Shown in pieces: positions 44,556 through 52,767 of a stretch of 64,000 nucleotides of DNA. The notes beneath the pieces were generated by a model. That model searched no databases and was not told the origin of the DNA. It saw only the letters and a list, made by a program, of their open reading frames with translations. Location: NCBI GenBank assembly GCA_022823145.1, contig JAJDXS010000030.1, positions 123,021 through 187,020 of the forward strand, written 5' to 3'. The stretch's first letter is position 1; every line of letters starts with the position of its first letter. The position numbers were made by a program, and so were the translations under genes. The DNA comes from Gemmatimonadota bacterium. GTDB taxonomy: Bacteria > Gemmatimonadota > Gemmatimonadetes > Longimicrobiales > Gaopeijiaceae.

Positions 44556-45347
44556 CTAATTGCTCAGCGGAATGTGGAACGTCGCGTATTCGGGATCGGG
44601 CTGCACGAGATCGGTACCACCGGGCTGGAACCGGATCGAGAACGACACCCATGTACCCACGGCCTCGCCCAGCCGCGTAGCCGGCACGAAACGCAGCGCC
44701 TGCGTGGCCCTGAGCGCCGCCAGATCCAGTTCACGCAATCCCGAAGTGTGCTCGATCTGGGGAAACTCGGTCGTCCCCTCGGGACCGACCCACATGAGAA
44801 TGCGCACTCTTCCCCCGATGCCCTTCTGCTGGAGGAGAGCCGGGTACTCCTGCGCTACGATCATCCGCGCCTCATTCCGATCCAGCAACTCTGGCACGGT
44901 GCCCGGCAGCAAGGGCGAGGGCAACGGGTTCTCCGTCGGTTCCCCGCTCACAGATCCCGTCGCCGGGTTCGGCGGCTCGCTGATCGGTGCGGTGACGGAC
45001 GGAGCAGACTCGACGAGACCTCCGCCTCGCGGCCGAACGATCACCGATCGCGCCGTCTCGACTACGACAGGAGACTGGAACACCCCGAGGACCGCATCTC
45101 TGGTCCCTGGAAAGGCAAGCGACCCGGCCAGAACCAGCATGAGCATCGCCGCGATCCCTACAGCCGACGCCGACCACGAACGTGAGCGGCGGCCGCCCTC
45201 GAGCCGGGCATGCTCCTCGATGAGTTGCGCGCGTAGTTCGGGTCCGTAGGAACATCTCTCCTCGATGACAATCTGACGCAGATCCCGATCCAGGCTCCGC
45301 ATGTCGCGCTCGTCGAACCACTCCTGGCTGCCGCCTCGCCGGAACAT
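44556..45347 (-). CDS. anti-sigma-like protein with TonB C-terminal domain
   Basis: A 263-residue protein. About 50 N-terminal residues are charged and cytoplasmic, followed by one membrane segment (about 58-80), a Pro-rich linker, and a C-terminal TonB-type domain of about 90 residues ('GGRVRILMWVGPEGTTEF', 'LDLAALRATQALRFVPATR', 'VGTWVSFSIRFQ'). It begins 3 bases after the ECF sigma gene, with GGAGG overlapping its stop. This arrangement suggests that the N-terminal region holds the sigma factor and the TonB domain senses or couples to an outer membrane protein. The anti-sigma role is inferred from position and layout, not from a zinc motif. Confidence 0.78.
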   Translation of the reverse strand: MFRRGGSQEWFDERDMRSLDRDLRQIVIEERCSYGPELRAQLIEEHARLEGGRRSRSWSASAVGIAAMLMLVLAGSLAFPGTRDAVLGVFQSPVVVETARSVIVRPRGGGLVESAPSVTAPISEPPNPATGSVSGEPTENPLPSPLLPGTVPELLDRNEARMIVAQEYPALLQQKGIGGRVRILMWVGPEGTTEFPQIEHTSGLRELDLAALRATQALRFVPATRLGEAVGTWVSFSIRFQPGGTDLVQPDPEYATFHIPLSN

Positions 45348-45349
45348 CG

Positions 45350-45970
45350 CTAGTCCTCCGCTCCGGCCGTCTCCGCGACGGCGGCTCTCAGGCGGGAGAG
45401 CGCCCGGTGCACCCTCACCGCGACTGCGTTGGCGCTGATCTTGAGCGTCTCGGCGATCTCCAGGTTCGCCAGACCCGCACCGTACCGCAGCGACAGGACC
45501 TCCTGGTCCGCAGCCCGCAGCGTGGCCACGGCGTTGAGCAATCTCTGCACCTGCTCCGCCCGCAGCATCCTCTCTTCCTGCGACGGGGCGCGGTGGACAA
45601 GGTCGGGCACGCGATCGAGGGAAACATGCAGCCTCCCCCGCCGCTGCAGGGTTCGCAGGTAGTCCGTCACCGCGTTGCGGGCGATCCGGAGCAGCCAGGT
45701 CCTCGGAGCGGACTTCCTCGGATCATAGCTTCCCAGCGAGCGCAGGGCTTTCATGAAGACGTCAGAGGTGAGATCCTCCGCAACATCACGTGTCGCGACC
45801 CGGAAACGCACATACCGATAGACGGGTTCGCGGTGGTCGCGGAACCATGCCTCGAAGTCCGGAGGAAGCTCCTGGGCCGCGGGATGCGGCTGCACGCGTT
45901 CCAGGGCTTCCGGGCGCGGCTGCGACCGCACCGGGGCCGACTTCATCTTGCTCGCAGAACTGGTAGTCAT
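45350..45970 (-). CDS. ECF-type RNA polymerase sigma factor
   Basis: A 206-residue sigma factor with region 2 ('EDLTSDVFMKALRSLGSYDP', 'RTWLLRIARNAVTDYLR') and region 4 ('LRAADQEVLSLRYGAGLANLEIAETLKISANAVAVRVHRALSRLR'), and no sigma 3 domain, so an extracytoplasmic-function type. About 35 N-terminal residues precede region 2. It is co-expressed with the membrane TonB-domain protein, its likely anti-sigma partner. Its regulon is unknown; no autoregulated promoter is obvious in the 102 bases upstream. Confidence 0.88.
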   Translation of the reverse strand: MTTSSASKMKSAPVRSQPRPEALERVQPHPAAQELPPDFEAWFRDHREPVYRYVRFRVATRDVAEDLTSDVFMKALRSLGSYDPRKSAPRTWLLRIARNAVTDYLRTLQRRGRLHVSLDRVPDLVHRAPSQEERMLRAEQVQRLLNAVATLRAADQEVLSLRYGAGLANLEIAETLKISANAVAVRVHRALSRLRAAVAETAGAED

Positions 45971-46072
45971 CGCTCAAACATACGCGTTCGGTTGCAGTCC
46001 CTTTCCACGGGGCCCGGAACTCCACCGGGCTCAGGCGCTTCAGCCGCGCCAACCGGCAACCGCAGCACCCGG

Positions 46073-47095
46073 CTAGACTCTCGCGGCCAGCCGTTCGCCA
46101 ACATACTGCACGAGGTCCACGACGCGCGAGGAGTACCCCCATTCGTTGTCGTACCAGGCCAGGACCTTGACCATCCGGCGATCCATGACTGCCGTACTGC
46201 CGGCGTCGACGACCGAACTCGCCGGCTCGCCGGTGAAGTCGACCGACACCAGTGGCTGCTCCTCGACCCTCAGGATTCCCGCCAGGTCGGTTTCGGCAGC
46301 AGCGCGAAAGGCATCATTCAGGGAACAGGGCGTCGCGTCGCTCTCGATCTCGGCAACGAGATCGACGACGGAAACGTCGGGGGTCGGCACCCGGATCGCC
46401 ATTCCATCGAGCTTCCCCTCGAGTTCCGGAAGGACGAGGGAAATGGCCCTGGCGGCTCCGGTAGTCGTGGGGATCATGCTCACCGCCGCAGCACGCGCGC
46501 GCCGCAGGTCCTTGTGGGGTCCGTCGAGGATGGCCTGGCCGGCCGTGTAGGCGTGGATCGTGGTCATGAGGCCACGGACAAAGCCGAATCTCTCCGTCAG
46601 CACCTTCGCCACCGGCGCCAGACAGTTGGTCGTGCAGCTGGCGTTGGAGATGACGTGGTGACGGTCGGGATCGTAGCGATGATCGTTCACTCCCAGCACG
46701 ATCGTGATGTCCTCGGCCTTGGCAGGCGCCGAGATCACAACCTTGGATGCACCGGCCGCCAGATGGCGCGAAGCGAGTTCACGGGTGCGGAACCTGCCCG
46801 TCGATTCGACCACGACGTCGACCCTCAGTTCGCGCCAGGGCAAATCGGCGGGATCGCGGCGCGACAGGACCCGAATCTCGTCGCCGTCGACGATCAGTCC
46901 ATCGCCCGAAACCTCGACGGTGCCCGGGTAGCGGCCGTGTACCGAGTCGTACTTCAGGAGATGAGCGAGCGTGGAGCTGTCGGTGAGGTCGTTGACAGCC
47001 ACGAATTGGAGCGAGCTGTCCGGGGACCGCCTGGCCGCTCTGAGGACGTTCCTTCCAATCCGGCCGAAACCGTTGATGGCGACTCGAATGGACAT
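46073..47095 (-). CDS. gapA: glyceraldehyde-3-phosphate dehydrogenase
   Basis: A 340-residue NAD-type dehydrogenase. '[14 protein letters not shown]' is the nucleotide turn, '[13 protein letters not shown]' contains the catalytic Cys, and '[15 protein letters not shown]' is the C-terminal hallmark. ATG 47095 is chosen because homologues begin at '[10 protein letters not shown]'; the frame is open to 47131. It forms a glycolytic block with pgk and tpiA downstream. Confidence 0.95.
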   Translation of the reverse strand: MSIRVAINGFGRIGRNVLRAARRSPDSSLQFVAVNDLTDSSTLAHLLKYDSVHGRYPGTVEVSGDGLIVDGDEIRVLSRRDPADLPWRELRVDVVVESTGRFRTRELASRHLAAGASKVVISAPAKAEDITIVLGVNDHRYDPDRHHVISNASCTTNCLAPVAKVLTERFGFVRGLMTTIHAYTAGQAILDGPHKDLRRARAAAVSMIPTTTGAARAISLVLPELEGKLDGMAIRVPTPDVSVVDLVAEIESDATPCSLNDAFRAAAETDLAGILRVEEQPLVSVDFTGEPASSVVDAGSTAVMDRRMVKVLAWYDNEWGYSSRVVDLVQYVGERLAARV

Positions 47096-47143
47096 GGGAT
47101 TGGTGACTCTCCGAAGAGGTGTGCCTGACACTGCTCAGGCGTG

Positions 47144-47896
47144 TTACAGTGACATTGGGACGGTGCGCGAAAACGCATACGCGGAGACCCTGGCGGGGGC
47201 TCCGGGCACCAGGGCGCGAGATGCCGCAAGGATCGTGGCACCCGTGGTAATCACGTCGTCCACCAGCAGGATTCGACGGCCGCGGACCATGTCGCCGCAG
47301 GCCTCCGCAAGCACGAAGGCGCCACTGACGTTAGCCCGTCGCTGCATCGGATTCAAGGCGGTTTGCGTACCCGCCTGACTCCATCTTTCGAGGCAGGCGC
47401 GGAGCGGGATTCCCGCCTCCGCGGCGAGGGCAGACGCAATCACTTCGGCCTGGTTGTAGCCGCGTCTCCGCAGATTGCGCTCGGATGTCGGGATCGGCAC
47501 CACCAGCTCGGCATCCCGCACGGCCGCTCCGGCACGGCGCGCCATTTCCGTGCCCATGAACTCGCCGACACTGCGCCAGCCCTGGTACTTCAGCGCATGG
47601 ACCAGCTCGCGGGCGGGAGACTCCAACAGGAAGGCAGCACGCACCGAGCCCAATTCGTTCGGCCAATCGGCGCATTCCAGACAGGATGGTGCTTCGCCGG
47701 TTCCGAGAGGTGCTCCGCAGCGCGCGCAGGCCGGTTGCGGCACCGGGCGGAGGCCCAGCCGGCAGTTCGCGCACACGGGACCCTCACAGGCCCCAACCTC
47801 ATCTCCCGCGGCGCTCCCGCACGCGGCGCAAGCGGGCGGCAGCAGATAGTCGACGACTGCGGCCAGACGTCCCATCCGCACCCTGCGGGCCTTCAC
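47144..47896 (-). CDS. ComF family phosphoribosyltransferase-like protein
   Basis: A 250-residue ComF/GntX-type protein. Its N-terminus has a Cys4-type zinc ribbon ('CAACG', 'CANCR', 'CARCG', 'CLEC'), and the C-terminal half has the phosphoribosyltransferase motif 'GRRILLVDDVITTGAT'. 'RRRGYNQAEVIASALA' is typical. ComF acts in DNA uptake in transformable bacteria, but the reaction is unclear. Start GTG 47896 overlaps the aroE stop (GTGA); ATG 47875 is an alternative. Confidence 0.85.
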   Translation of the reverse strand: MKARRVRMGRLAAVVDYLLPPACAACGSAAGDEVGACEGPVCANCRLGLRPVPQPACARCGAPLGTGEAPSCLECADWPNELGSVRAAFLLESPARELVHALKYQGWRSVGEFMGTEMARRAGAAVRDAELVVPIPTSERNLRRRGYNQAEVIASALAAEAGIPLRACLERWSQAGTQTALNPMQRRANVSGAFVLAEACGDMVRGRRILLVDDVITTGATILAASRALVPGAPARVSAYAFSRTVPMSL

Positions 47897-48753
47897 CAGT
47901 CCTGTGAGTCCAGTGCCCGTGCCATCACCCCCCTCGGAGGCGGTTCACCGAACCACCGTGCGTAGGCCGCCTCCGCCTGACGCACCAGCATCTCGCGCCC
48001 GTCCACCGCCGATATGCCCAGCTCCCGGGCCTGCCGACAGAGCGGCGTGGCCCCTCTTCCATACACCAGATCGATAATCCGCCGTGGCACTGTCCGCATG
48101 CTGGCGAGGTCGACGGGCCTTTCGCGACCGTCGAGCCCAACGGAGGTCGCATTGACCAGCACATCCGCACCGAGGCCCCGGCGTTGCCGAACATGAGTGA
48201 TCCGGGGGTCACTGAAGTGGAGGGCCAGGGCCGCCGCCCTGCCGGGTGTGCGGTTCCAGAGCAGGACACGCTCCACCCGGGGAGCCTGCAGGAGGGCGCA
48301 GACCACGGCCCGGCCGGCGCCGCCCGCACCCAGGACCAGCACTCGCAACCCCCCGCTCATCCCGCCGACGGTCGCCGCCCATGCGCCCAGAAAGCCCCCC
48401 ACATCGGTGTTGTCGCCCCACACCATGCCGTCTTCGGCCCAGAAGGTGTTGCACGCGCCAGTCGCCGAAACCGCCGGCGAGTGGCGATCCAGAAACGGCA
48501 CCACCCGCTCCTTGTGGGGGACGGTGACGTTGCCGCCTCCGCCCTTCAGCGCCAGCTCCCGCAGGACCGGCCCGCATTCCTGCGCCGAGACCTTGCGCGC
48601 CACGTATCGCGCGCGGCGCCTGCCGGCCCTGAAGGCCGCGTTCTGAATCGCCGGTGACAGGCTGTGCGAGACCGGATCACCCAACACCGCATAGGTGGCC
48701 ACGGCGGGTTCTCCGTCGGTACCCGCGTCTCCAGTCCTGACAACCGCCTTCAT
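47893..48753 (-). CDS. aroE: shikimate dehydrogenase
   Basis: A 286-residue NADPH-dependent enzyme of aromatic amino acid synthesis. 'VLGDPVSHSLSPAIQNAAF' holds the shikimate-binding Ser pair, 'GGNVTVPHKERV' the catalytic Lys, 'GDNTDVGGFL' the Asp, and 'LGAGGAGRAVV' the NADPH turn. It begins immediately after the phosphatase-like gene stop. Confidence 0.94.
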   Translation of the reverse strand: MKAVVRTGDAGTDGEPAVATYAVLGDPVSHSLSPAIQNAAFRAGRRRARYVARKVSAQECGPVLRELALKGGGGNVTVPHKERVVPFLDRHSPAVSATGACNTFWAEDGMVWGDNTDVGGFLGAWAATVGGMSGGLRVLVLGAGGAGRAVVCALLQAPRVERVLLWNRTPGRAAALALHFSDPRITHVRQRRGLGADVLVNATSVGLDGRERPVDLASMRTVPRRIIDLVYGRGATPLCRQARELGISAVDGREMLVRQAEAAYARWFGEPPPRGVMARALDSQDW

Positions 48754-49230
48754 TCACGACTCCGATTCCGTATCCCCTGCTACCGTGTCCAGCACCCTGC
48801 CGACCAGTCTGTCGAGCTGGTCGAACGTCGTCCGGTACACCCTGGCCGATCCCCCGAACGGGTCATCCACCCGGCCTTCTTCTCCCGCCATTTCGGTCAG
48901 CAGCCGGGAGCGTCCCCACCCGCCGAGTTCCTCGCACCGGCGCAGGTGGTGCCCGGTCATGCACAGGAGCAGTCCCGAAGCGGCCACGACCTCTTCGGTC
49001 AGCGGCATGCTTCGATGGGACTCCAGATCCAATCCCGCTTCCCGCGCCGCCTCCCTTGCGCCGTCGCTTGCGGGATCCCCCGGCCAGGCTGCGGAACCCG
49101 CCGATCCCACTGTCACGTGCTCGATCCCCTTCTCTGCGATGACCCTCCCGGCGATCACCTCCGCCATCGGAGAACGGCAGGTGTTGCCGGTGCAGACGAA
49201 GGTGACGTGAAGAACGTTCCTGGAACCCAT
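48754..49230 (-). CDS. low-molecular-weight phosphatase, protein-arginine-phosphatase (YwlE)-like
   Basis: A 158-residue protein of the LMW phosphatase family. The active loop 'VCTGNTCRSPMAE' gives the nucleophilic Cys and the Arg, and 'DPFGGSARVYRTT' supplies the general acid Asp. The Thr two residues after Gly-Asn-like positions (CTGNT) is the residue that makes B. subtilis YwlE specific for phospho-arginine; tyrosine phosphatases usually have Ile there. As in Bacillus, the gene lies next to the threonylcarbamoyl-AMP synthase gene. ATG 49230 overlaps the tsaC stop. No McsB-type arginine kinase is in the window. Confidence 0.8.
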   Translation of the reverse strand: MGSRNVLHVTFVCTGNTCRSPMAEVIAGRVIAEKGIEHVTVGSAGSAAWPGDPASDGAREAAREAGLDLESHRSMPLTEEVVAASGLLLCMTGHHLRRCEELGGWGRSRLLTEMAGEEGRVDDPFGGSARVYRTTFDQLDRLVGRVLDTVAGDTESES

Positions 49231-49868
49231 CAACTGCCCGAAGCGGAACCGTGCGGGTCGCTCAGAGATATCCCGGCGACCTCCTTCAATTCTAGCACAC
49301 CGATGCGTCCCTCCCTGATCAGAACAGGGCGCGCCGGCCCGAGGCGAACGATGGTGGAAGTGGGTCCACCTGTGAGCGCTCCCATGTCCAGCGCGAAGAG
49401 GTCCATCCCGCCCAGCCGGGCCGCGGCGAGCGCCTCCTGCGCGGTCACCGCCGGTGGGGACCCGGGCAAGTTGGCGGAACTCGACGTGATGGAACGCCCG
49501 GATTCCGCAAGGAGTTGAAGGGTCGCATCGCAGCCCGGCAGCCTGACGGCCACCGATCCGTCCGCGGCCTTGGCCGAGGGATGGAAGCGGTTGTCCGGGT
49601 CGTCGAGTACGATTGTGAGCGGCCCCGGCCAGAAGGCCTCGGCCAGGGCGTGTCCCGCATCGCAGAGCAGGCCGTCGACGCTGTTCACCGCAGGGATCAG
49701 CACCACGAAGCCGCCGGTAGAGCGCCCCTTGAGATGCTGCAGGGCCCGAAGCGGCGCGTCCTCCAGCAGCCCACCGAAGCCGTAGACGGCTTCGGTGGGG
49801 TGTATGATGATCTCGCCGCCGTGGAGACGGTGAACCGCCTCGGCGACAGCATGTTGCGGCAGCGTCAC
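49230..49868 (-). CDS. tsaC: L-threonylcarbamoyladenylate synthase (Sua5/YrdC/YwlC family)
   Basis: A 212-residue protein with the YrdC fold, making threonylcarbamoyl-AMP for the t6A modification of tRNAs. 'GGEIIIHPTEAVYGFGG' and 'KGRSTGGFVVLIP' give the ATP/Thr-binding Lys and Arg, and 'SITSSSANLPGSPP' the phosphate loop. It is the short form without the Sua5 C-terminal domain. Start GTG 49868 overlaps the ispD stop. Confidence 0.9.
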   Translation of the reverse strand: MTLPQHAVAEAVHRLHGGEIIIHPTEAVYGFGGLLEDAPLRALQHLKGRSTGGFVVLIPAVNSVDGLLCDAGHALAEAFWPGPLTIVLDDPDNRFHPSAKAADGSVAVRLPGCDATLQLLAESGRSITSSSANLPGSPPAVTAQEALAAARLGGMDLFALDMGALTGGPTSTIVRLGPARPVLIREGRIGVLELKEVAGISLSDPHGSASGS

Positions 49869-50542
49869 ACGAACCCTCGGGCGATGAGTATTTCGGCCGT
49901 CACGATGTCCTCCGGACGCGTGATCTTCAGGTTTGTCGCAGCGGATTCCACCATGCGCACCTCCGCGCCCAGTCGCTCGACCATGGAAGCATCATCCGTC
50001 GGAGCGGTCCCCCCGGCGCGTGCGTGCGCAACCGCGCGCTCGAAGAGATCACGAGGGAATACCTGTGGCGTCTGGGCATACCACAGTTCCGTGCGCGGCG
50101 GCGTTCCTTCGATCACCTGGCGGTCTCCAACCCGCTTTATCGTGTCCACGGCCGGGACCCCGGCCACGGCCCCGACGCCTGCGGTCGCGAGCCGGATGCA
50201 GGCATCGACCGCATCCGGTGGCGGAAACGGACGTGCTCCGTCGTGGACGGCGACGATGGAGGCGTCCGTCTCAAGTCGTTCCAGAGCGTTGGCGACCGAC
50301 CCGAAGCGGCTGGACCCTCCCCGCGCGGTACGCACCCGGGGGTCCAGCCGACCGGGATCCCAGGCAGCCGCCTCGGCGCCCAGTGCCACGACAACTTCCG
50401 CAACATCGGTCCTGGCCAGAAAAGGCGAGAGCGCCCATTCGAGAACGGAACGCCCCCCAAGCTCGAGGAACGGCTTGCTCAAGCCTCCCATCCGCGCCCC
50501 GACCCCTGCGGCGGGGACCAGAAGCGCTACCGCGGTCGTCAA
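49865..50542 (-). CDS. ispD: 2-C-methyl-D-erythritol 4-phosphate cytidylyltransferase
   Basis: A 225-residue CTP-dependent enzyme of the MEP isoprenoid pathway. 'LVPAAGVGARMGGLSKPFLELGG' is the nucleotide loop, 'VAVHDGARPF' is diagnostic, and 'TDDASMVERLG' and 'NLKITRPEDI' complete the family set. Start TTG 50542 overlaps the dnaB stop (TTGA). Confidence 0.94.
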   Translation of the reverse strand: MTTAVALLVPAAGVGARMGGLSKPFLELGGRSVLEWALSPFLARTDVAEVVVALGAEAAAWDPGRLDPRVRTARGGSSRFGSVANALERLETDASIVAVHDGARPFPPPDAVDACIRLATAGVGAVAGVPAVDTIKRVGDRQVIEGTPPRTELWYAQTPQVFPRDLFERAVAHARAGGTAPTDDASMVERLGAEVRMVESAATNLKITRPEDIVTAEILIARGFV

Positions 50543-51948
50543 CCGACCGCTTCGGTCGGCTCGGGCGTGCGCGAGACCGATTCGAAGAGCGTGAACGACT
50601 TGCGGAAGAACAGGTCGACGGTACCGGTGGGACCGTTACGCTGCTTCGCCACGATCAGCTCCGCTTTTCCTTCCAGCGAATTGCCGTCCTTGTCGGTGGG
50701 ACCCTGATAGTACTCAGGCCGGTACAGGAACATGACCAGGTCGGCGTCCTGCTCGATCGAGCCGCTCTCGCGCAGGTCGGAAAGCTGGGGTCTTCGGTCG
50801 GTCCGTTGCTCCGGCGCCCGGCTCAGCTGGCTCAACGCGACAACAGGGAGTTCCAGTTCGCGAGCCAGCGCCTTGAGGCCGCGCGAGATCTCCGAAACCT
50901 CCTGAACCCGGTTCTCCATTCGACGCGCCCCACCGGTCATCAGCTGCATGTAGTCGACGATCACCAGACCGAGATCCTTGTTTTCGGCCTTCAGCCGCCG
51001 GGCCTTGGCTTTCATCTCGAGCACGTTTCCGGTCGCGGAGTCGTCGATCCAGATCGGTGCGGTGTTCAGGAGGGCTGCCGCGCGCGCGAGCTGCTGGAAT
51101 TCGGTCGGTTGGAGTCGCCCTCTCCTCAGCCTCTGAGCGTCTACCCTTCCCTCGGCGCACAACAGCCGCTGAACCAACTGCTCCCTGGACATCTCCAGGC
51201 TGAAGATCCCAACCGGCTTGCCGTACTCGATCGCAACCGTCTGGGCCACGTTGAGCACCCACGATGTCTTGCCCATCGAGGGGCGTCCCGCCACGATCGC
51301 CAGGTCCCCCGGCTGGAGACCGGTCGTCATCCTGTCCAGGTCGGTGAAGCCGGTCGCCAGCCCGGAAATCCCGCCCACCGTTTCCTGCAGCCTGTCGATG
51401 TGCTCGAAAGTCGGCCAGAGCACCTCCTTGATCCACACGAAGCCTTCCCGGCCTCTGGACTGGGAAACGTTGAACACCCGCTGCTCGGCGAGATCCAGAA
51501 TCTCGCTCACGGGTCGCTCGCCGGGTTCGTAGACGTCCCGGACGATCTCCTGGCCCGCGTCGATAAGCCGCCGCAGCAGCGCCTGCTCCTGCACGATTCC
51601 CGCGTGGTATTCGATGTTGGCCGCGGTGGGGACCGCGTCCAGCAGCGAGGCGAGGTACTCCCAGCCTCCGATTCCCTCCAGCTCTCCGACGGCCTTGAGA
51701 TCTTCCGAGACGGTGATCGGGTCGATGACCTTTCCGCGCTCGAACAGCCGGGCCATTGCGCGAAACAGCCGCCGATGACCCTCGCGGTAGAACATCGAGT
51801 CGTCCACCACGTCGGCCACACGGGCCATCGCGCTCTCGTCGATCAGCACGCCGCCCAGCACCGCAGCCTCCGCTTCGGGGGAAAAGGGCGGCTGCCGGTC
51901 GTAGCGGGCCGTGTCGGGTACCGACTGAATCGGGATCGGGTCGCTCAA
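50539..51948 (-). CDS. dnaB: replicative DNA helicase DnaB
   Basis: A 469-residue ring helicase that unwinds the fork. The N-terminal primase-binding domain ('PPFSPEAEAAVLGGVLIDESA') is followed by the RecA-type domain with Walker A 'GRPSMGKTSW', Walker B 'LVIVDYMQLM' and 'DLRESGSIEQDADLV'. No intein interrupts it. The start is TTG 51948 with AGGAGA at good spacing. Confidence 0.95.
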   Translation of the reverse strand: MSDPIPIQSVPDTARYDRQPPFSPEAEAAVLGGVLIDESAMARVADVVDDSMFYREGHRRLFRAMARLFERGKVIDPITVSEDLKAVGELEGIGGWEYLASLLDAVPTAANIEYHAGIVQEQALLRRLIDAGQEIVRDVYEPGERPVSEILDLAEQRVFNVSQSRGREGFVWIKEVLWPTFEHIDRLQETVGGISGLATGFTDLDRMTTGLQPGDLAIVAGRPSMGKTSWVLNVAQTVAIEYGKPVGIFSLEMSREQLVQRLLCAEGRVDAQRLRRGRLQPTEFQQLARAAALLNTAPIWIDDSATGNVLEMKAKARRLKAENKDLGLVIVDYMQLMTGGARRMENRVQEVSEISRGLKALARELELPVVALSQLSRAPEQRTDRRPQLSDLRESGSIEQDADLVMFLYRPEYYQGPTDKDGNSLEGKAELIVAKQRNGPTGTVDLFFRKSFTLFESVSRTPEPTEAVG

Positions 51949-51963
51949 AAGATCTCCTGTGCC

Positions 51964-52767
51964 TCAGGACCCGTCCATGACCTGGCGGAGAAGCTGCAGG
52001 TCGTCCCAGCATAGCCGGTTCCACCCCGGGTTTCGCAGCAAGGCCGCCGGATGGTAGGTAACCACCAGGGGAACGCCTTCGTAACTGTAAACCTCGCCCC
52101 GCAACTTTCCTAGTGGCCTGGTGGTCCCGGTCAGCCACTGTGCCGCGAACGAGCCCACCGCGAGGAGGACCTCGGGAGCCACCAGCCGGATCTGGCCCTT
52201 GAGGAAGGGGGCACAAGCCTCGATCTCGTCGGGCAGTGGATTACGATTTCCGGGTGGGCGACACTTGATCACGTTGCAGATGTACACCGAGTCGGCCCGC
52301 GACAGGCCCACCGCAGCGAGCATGAGGTCAAGCAACTTGCCCGCCTGTCCCACGAAGGGAAGCCCGGTGGCGTCCTCCCTGGCGCCCGGTGCCTCCCCGA
52401 CAACCATGAGGCGGCCCGCGGGATTGCCATCGGAGAAGACCACATGCCGGCGCCCTTCGGCCAGTCGGCAGCGCGTGCAGGCCAGCGCCGCGTCGCGCAG
52501 GGACTCGTAGCCGATGGAGGACGGGTCCACGGTGGGAGCCGTGTCCACGGTGGTCGACCCGTCCGGGGTAGACGGTGAACGCCTGGTTGCGGGCGTGCTT
52601 CCTGATTGCAGCCTGCCCGCCACGGGTGCTGCCGGGCTCACCGCCCGCCGCGATTCCAGGAGCGCGACCAGTTCTGCGGCACGGAACCCGCTCGGTACGA
52701 TCCCGGGCTCTCGCATCCTCCTCCGCTGGTCCAGGTAGGCGGCCAGTCGATCCGCGCCGCGGCTCAC
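51964..52767 (-). CDS. uracil-DNA glycosylase, family 4 (iron-sulfur)
   Basis: A 267-residue enzyme. The four [4Fe-4S] Cys are visible as 'CTRCRL', 'KCRPPGNRNPLPDEIEAC'. 'GEAPGAREDATGLPFVG' is the uracil-binding motif I and 'TYHPAALLRNP' the motif II. The first ~100 residues (Ser/Thr/Pro-rich linker) precede the catalytic core and are longer than usual. GTG 52767 overlaps the coaBC stop and is preferred over the upstream start at 52815. It removes uracil from DNA in base excision repair. Confidence 0.9.
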   Translation of the reverse strand: MSRGADRLAAYLDQRRRMREPGIVPSGFRAAELVALLESRRAVSPAAPVAGRLQSGSTPATRRSPSTPDGSTTVDTAPTVDPSSIGYESLRDAALACTRCRLAEGRRHVVFSDGNPAGRLMVVGEAPGAREDATGLPFVGQAGKLLDLMLAAVGLSRADSVYICNVIKCRPPGNRNPLPDEIEACAPFLKGQIRLVAPEVLLAVGSFAAQWLTGTTRPLGKLRGEVYSYEGVPLVVTYHPAALLRNPGWNRLCWDDLQLLRQVMDGS

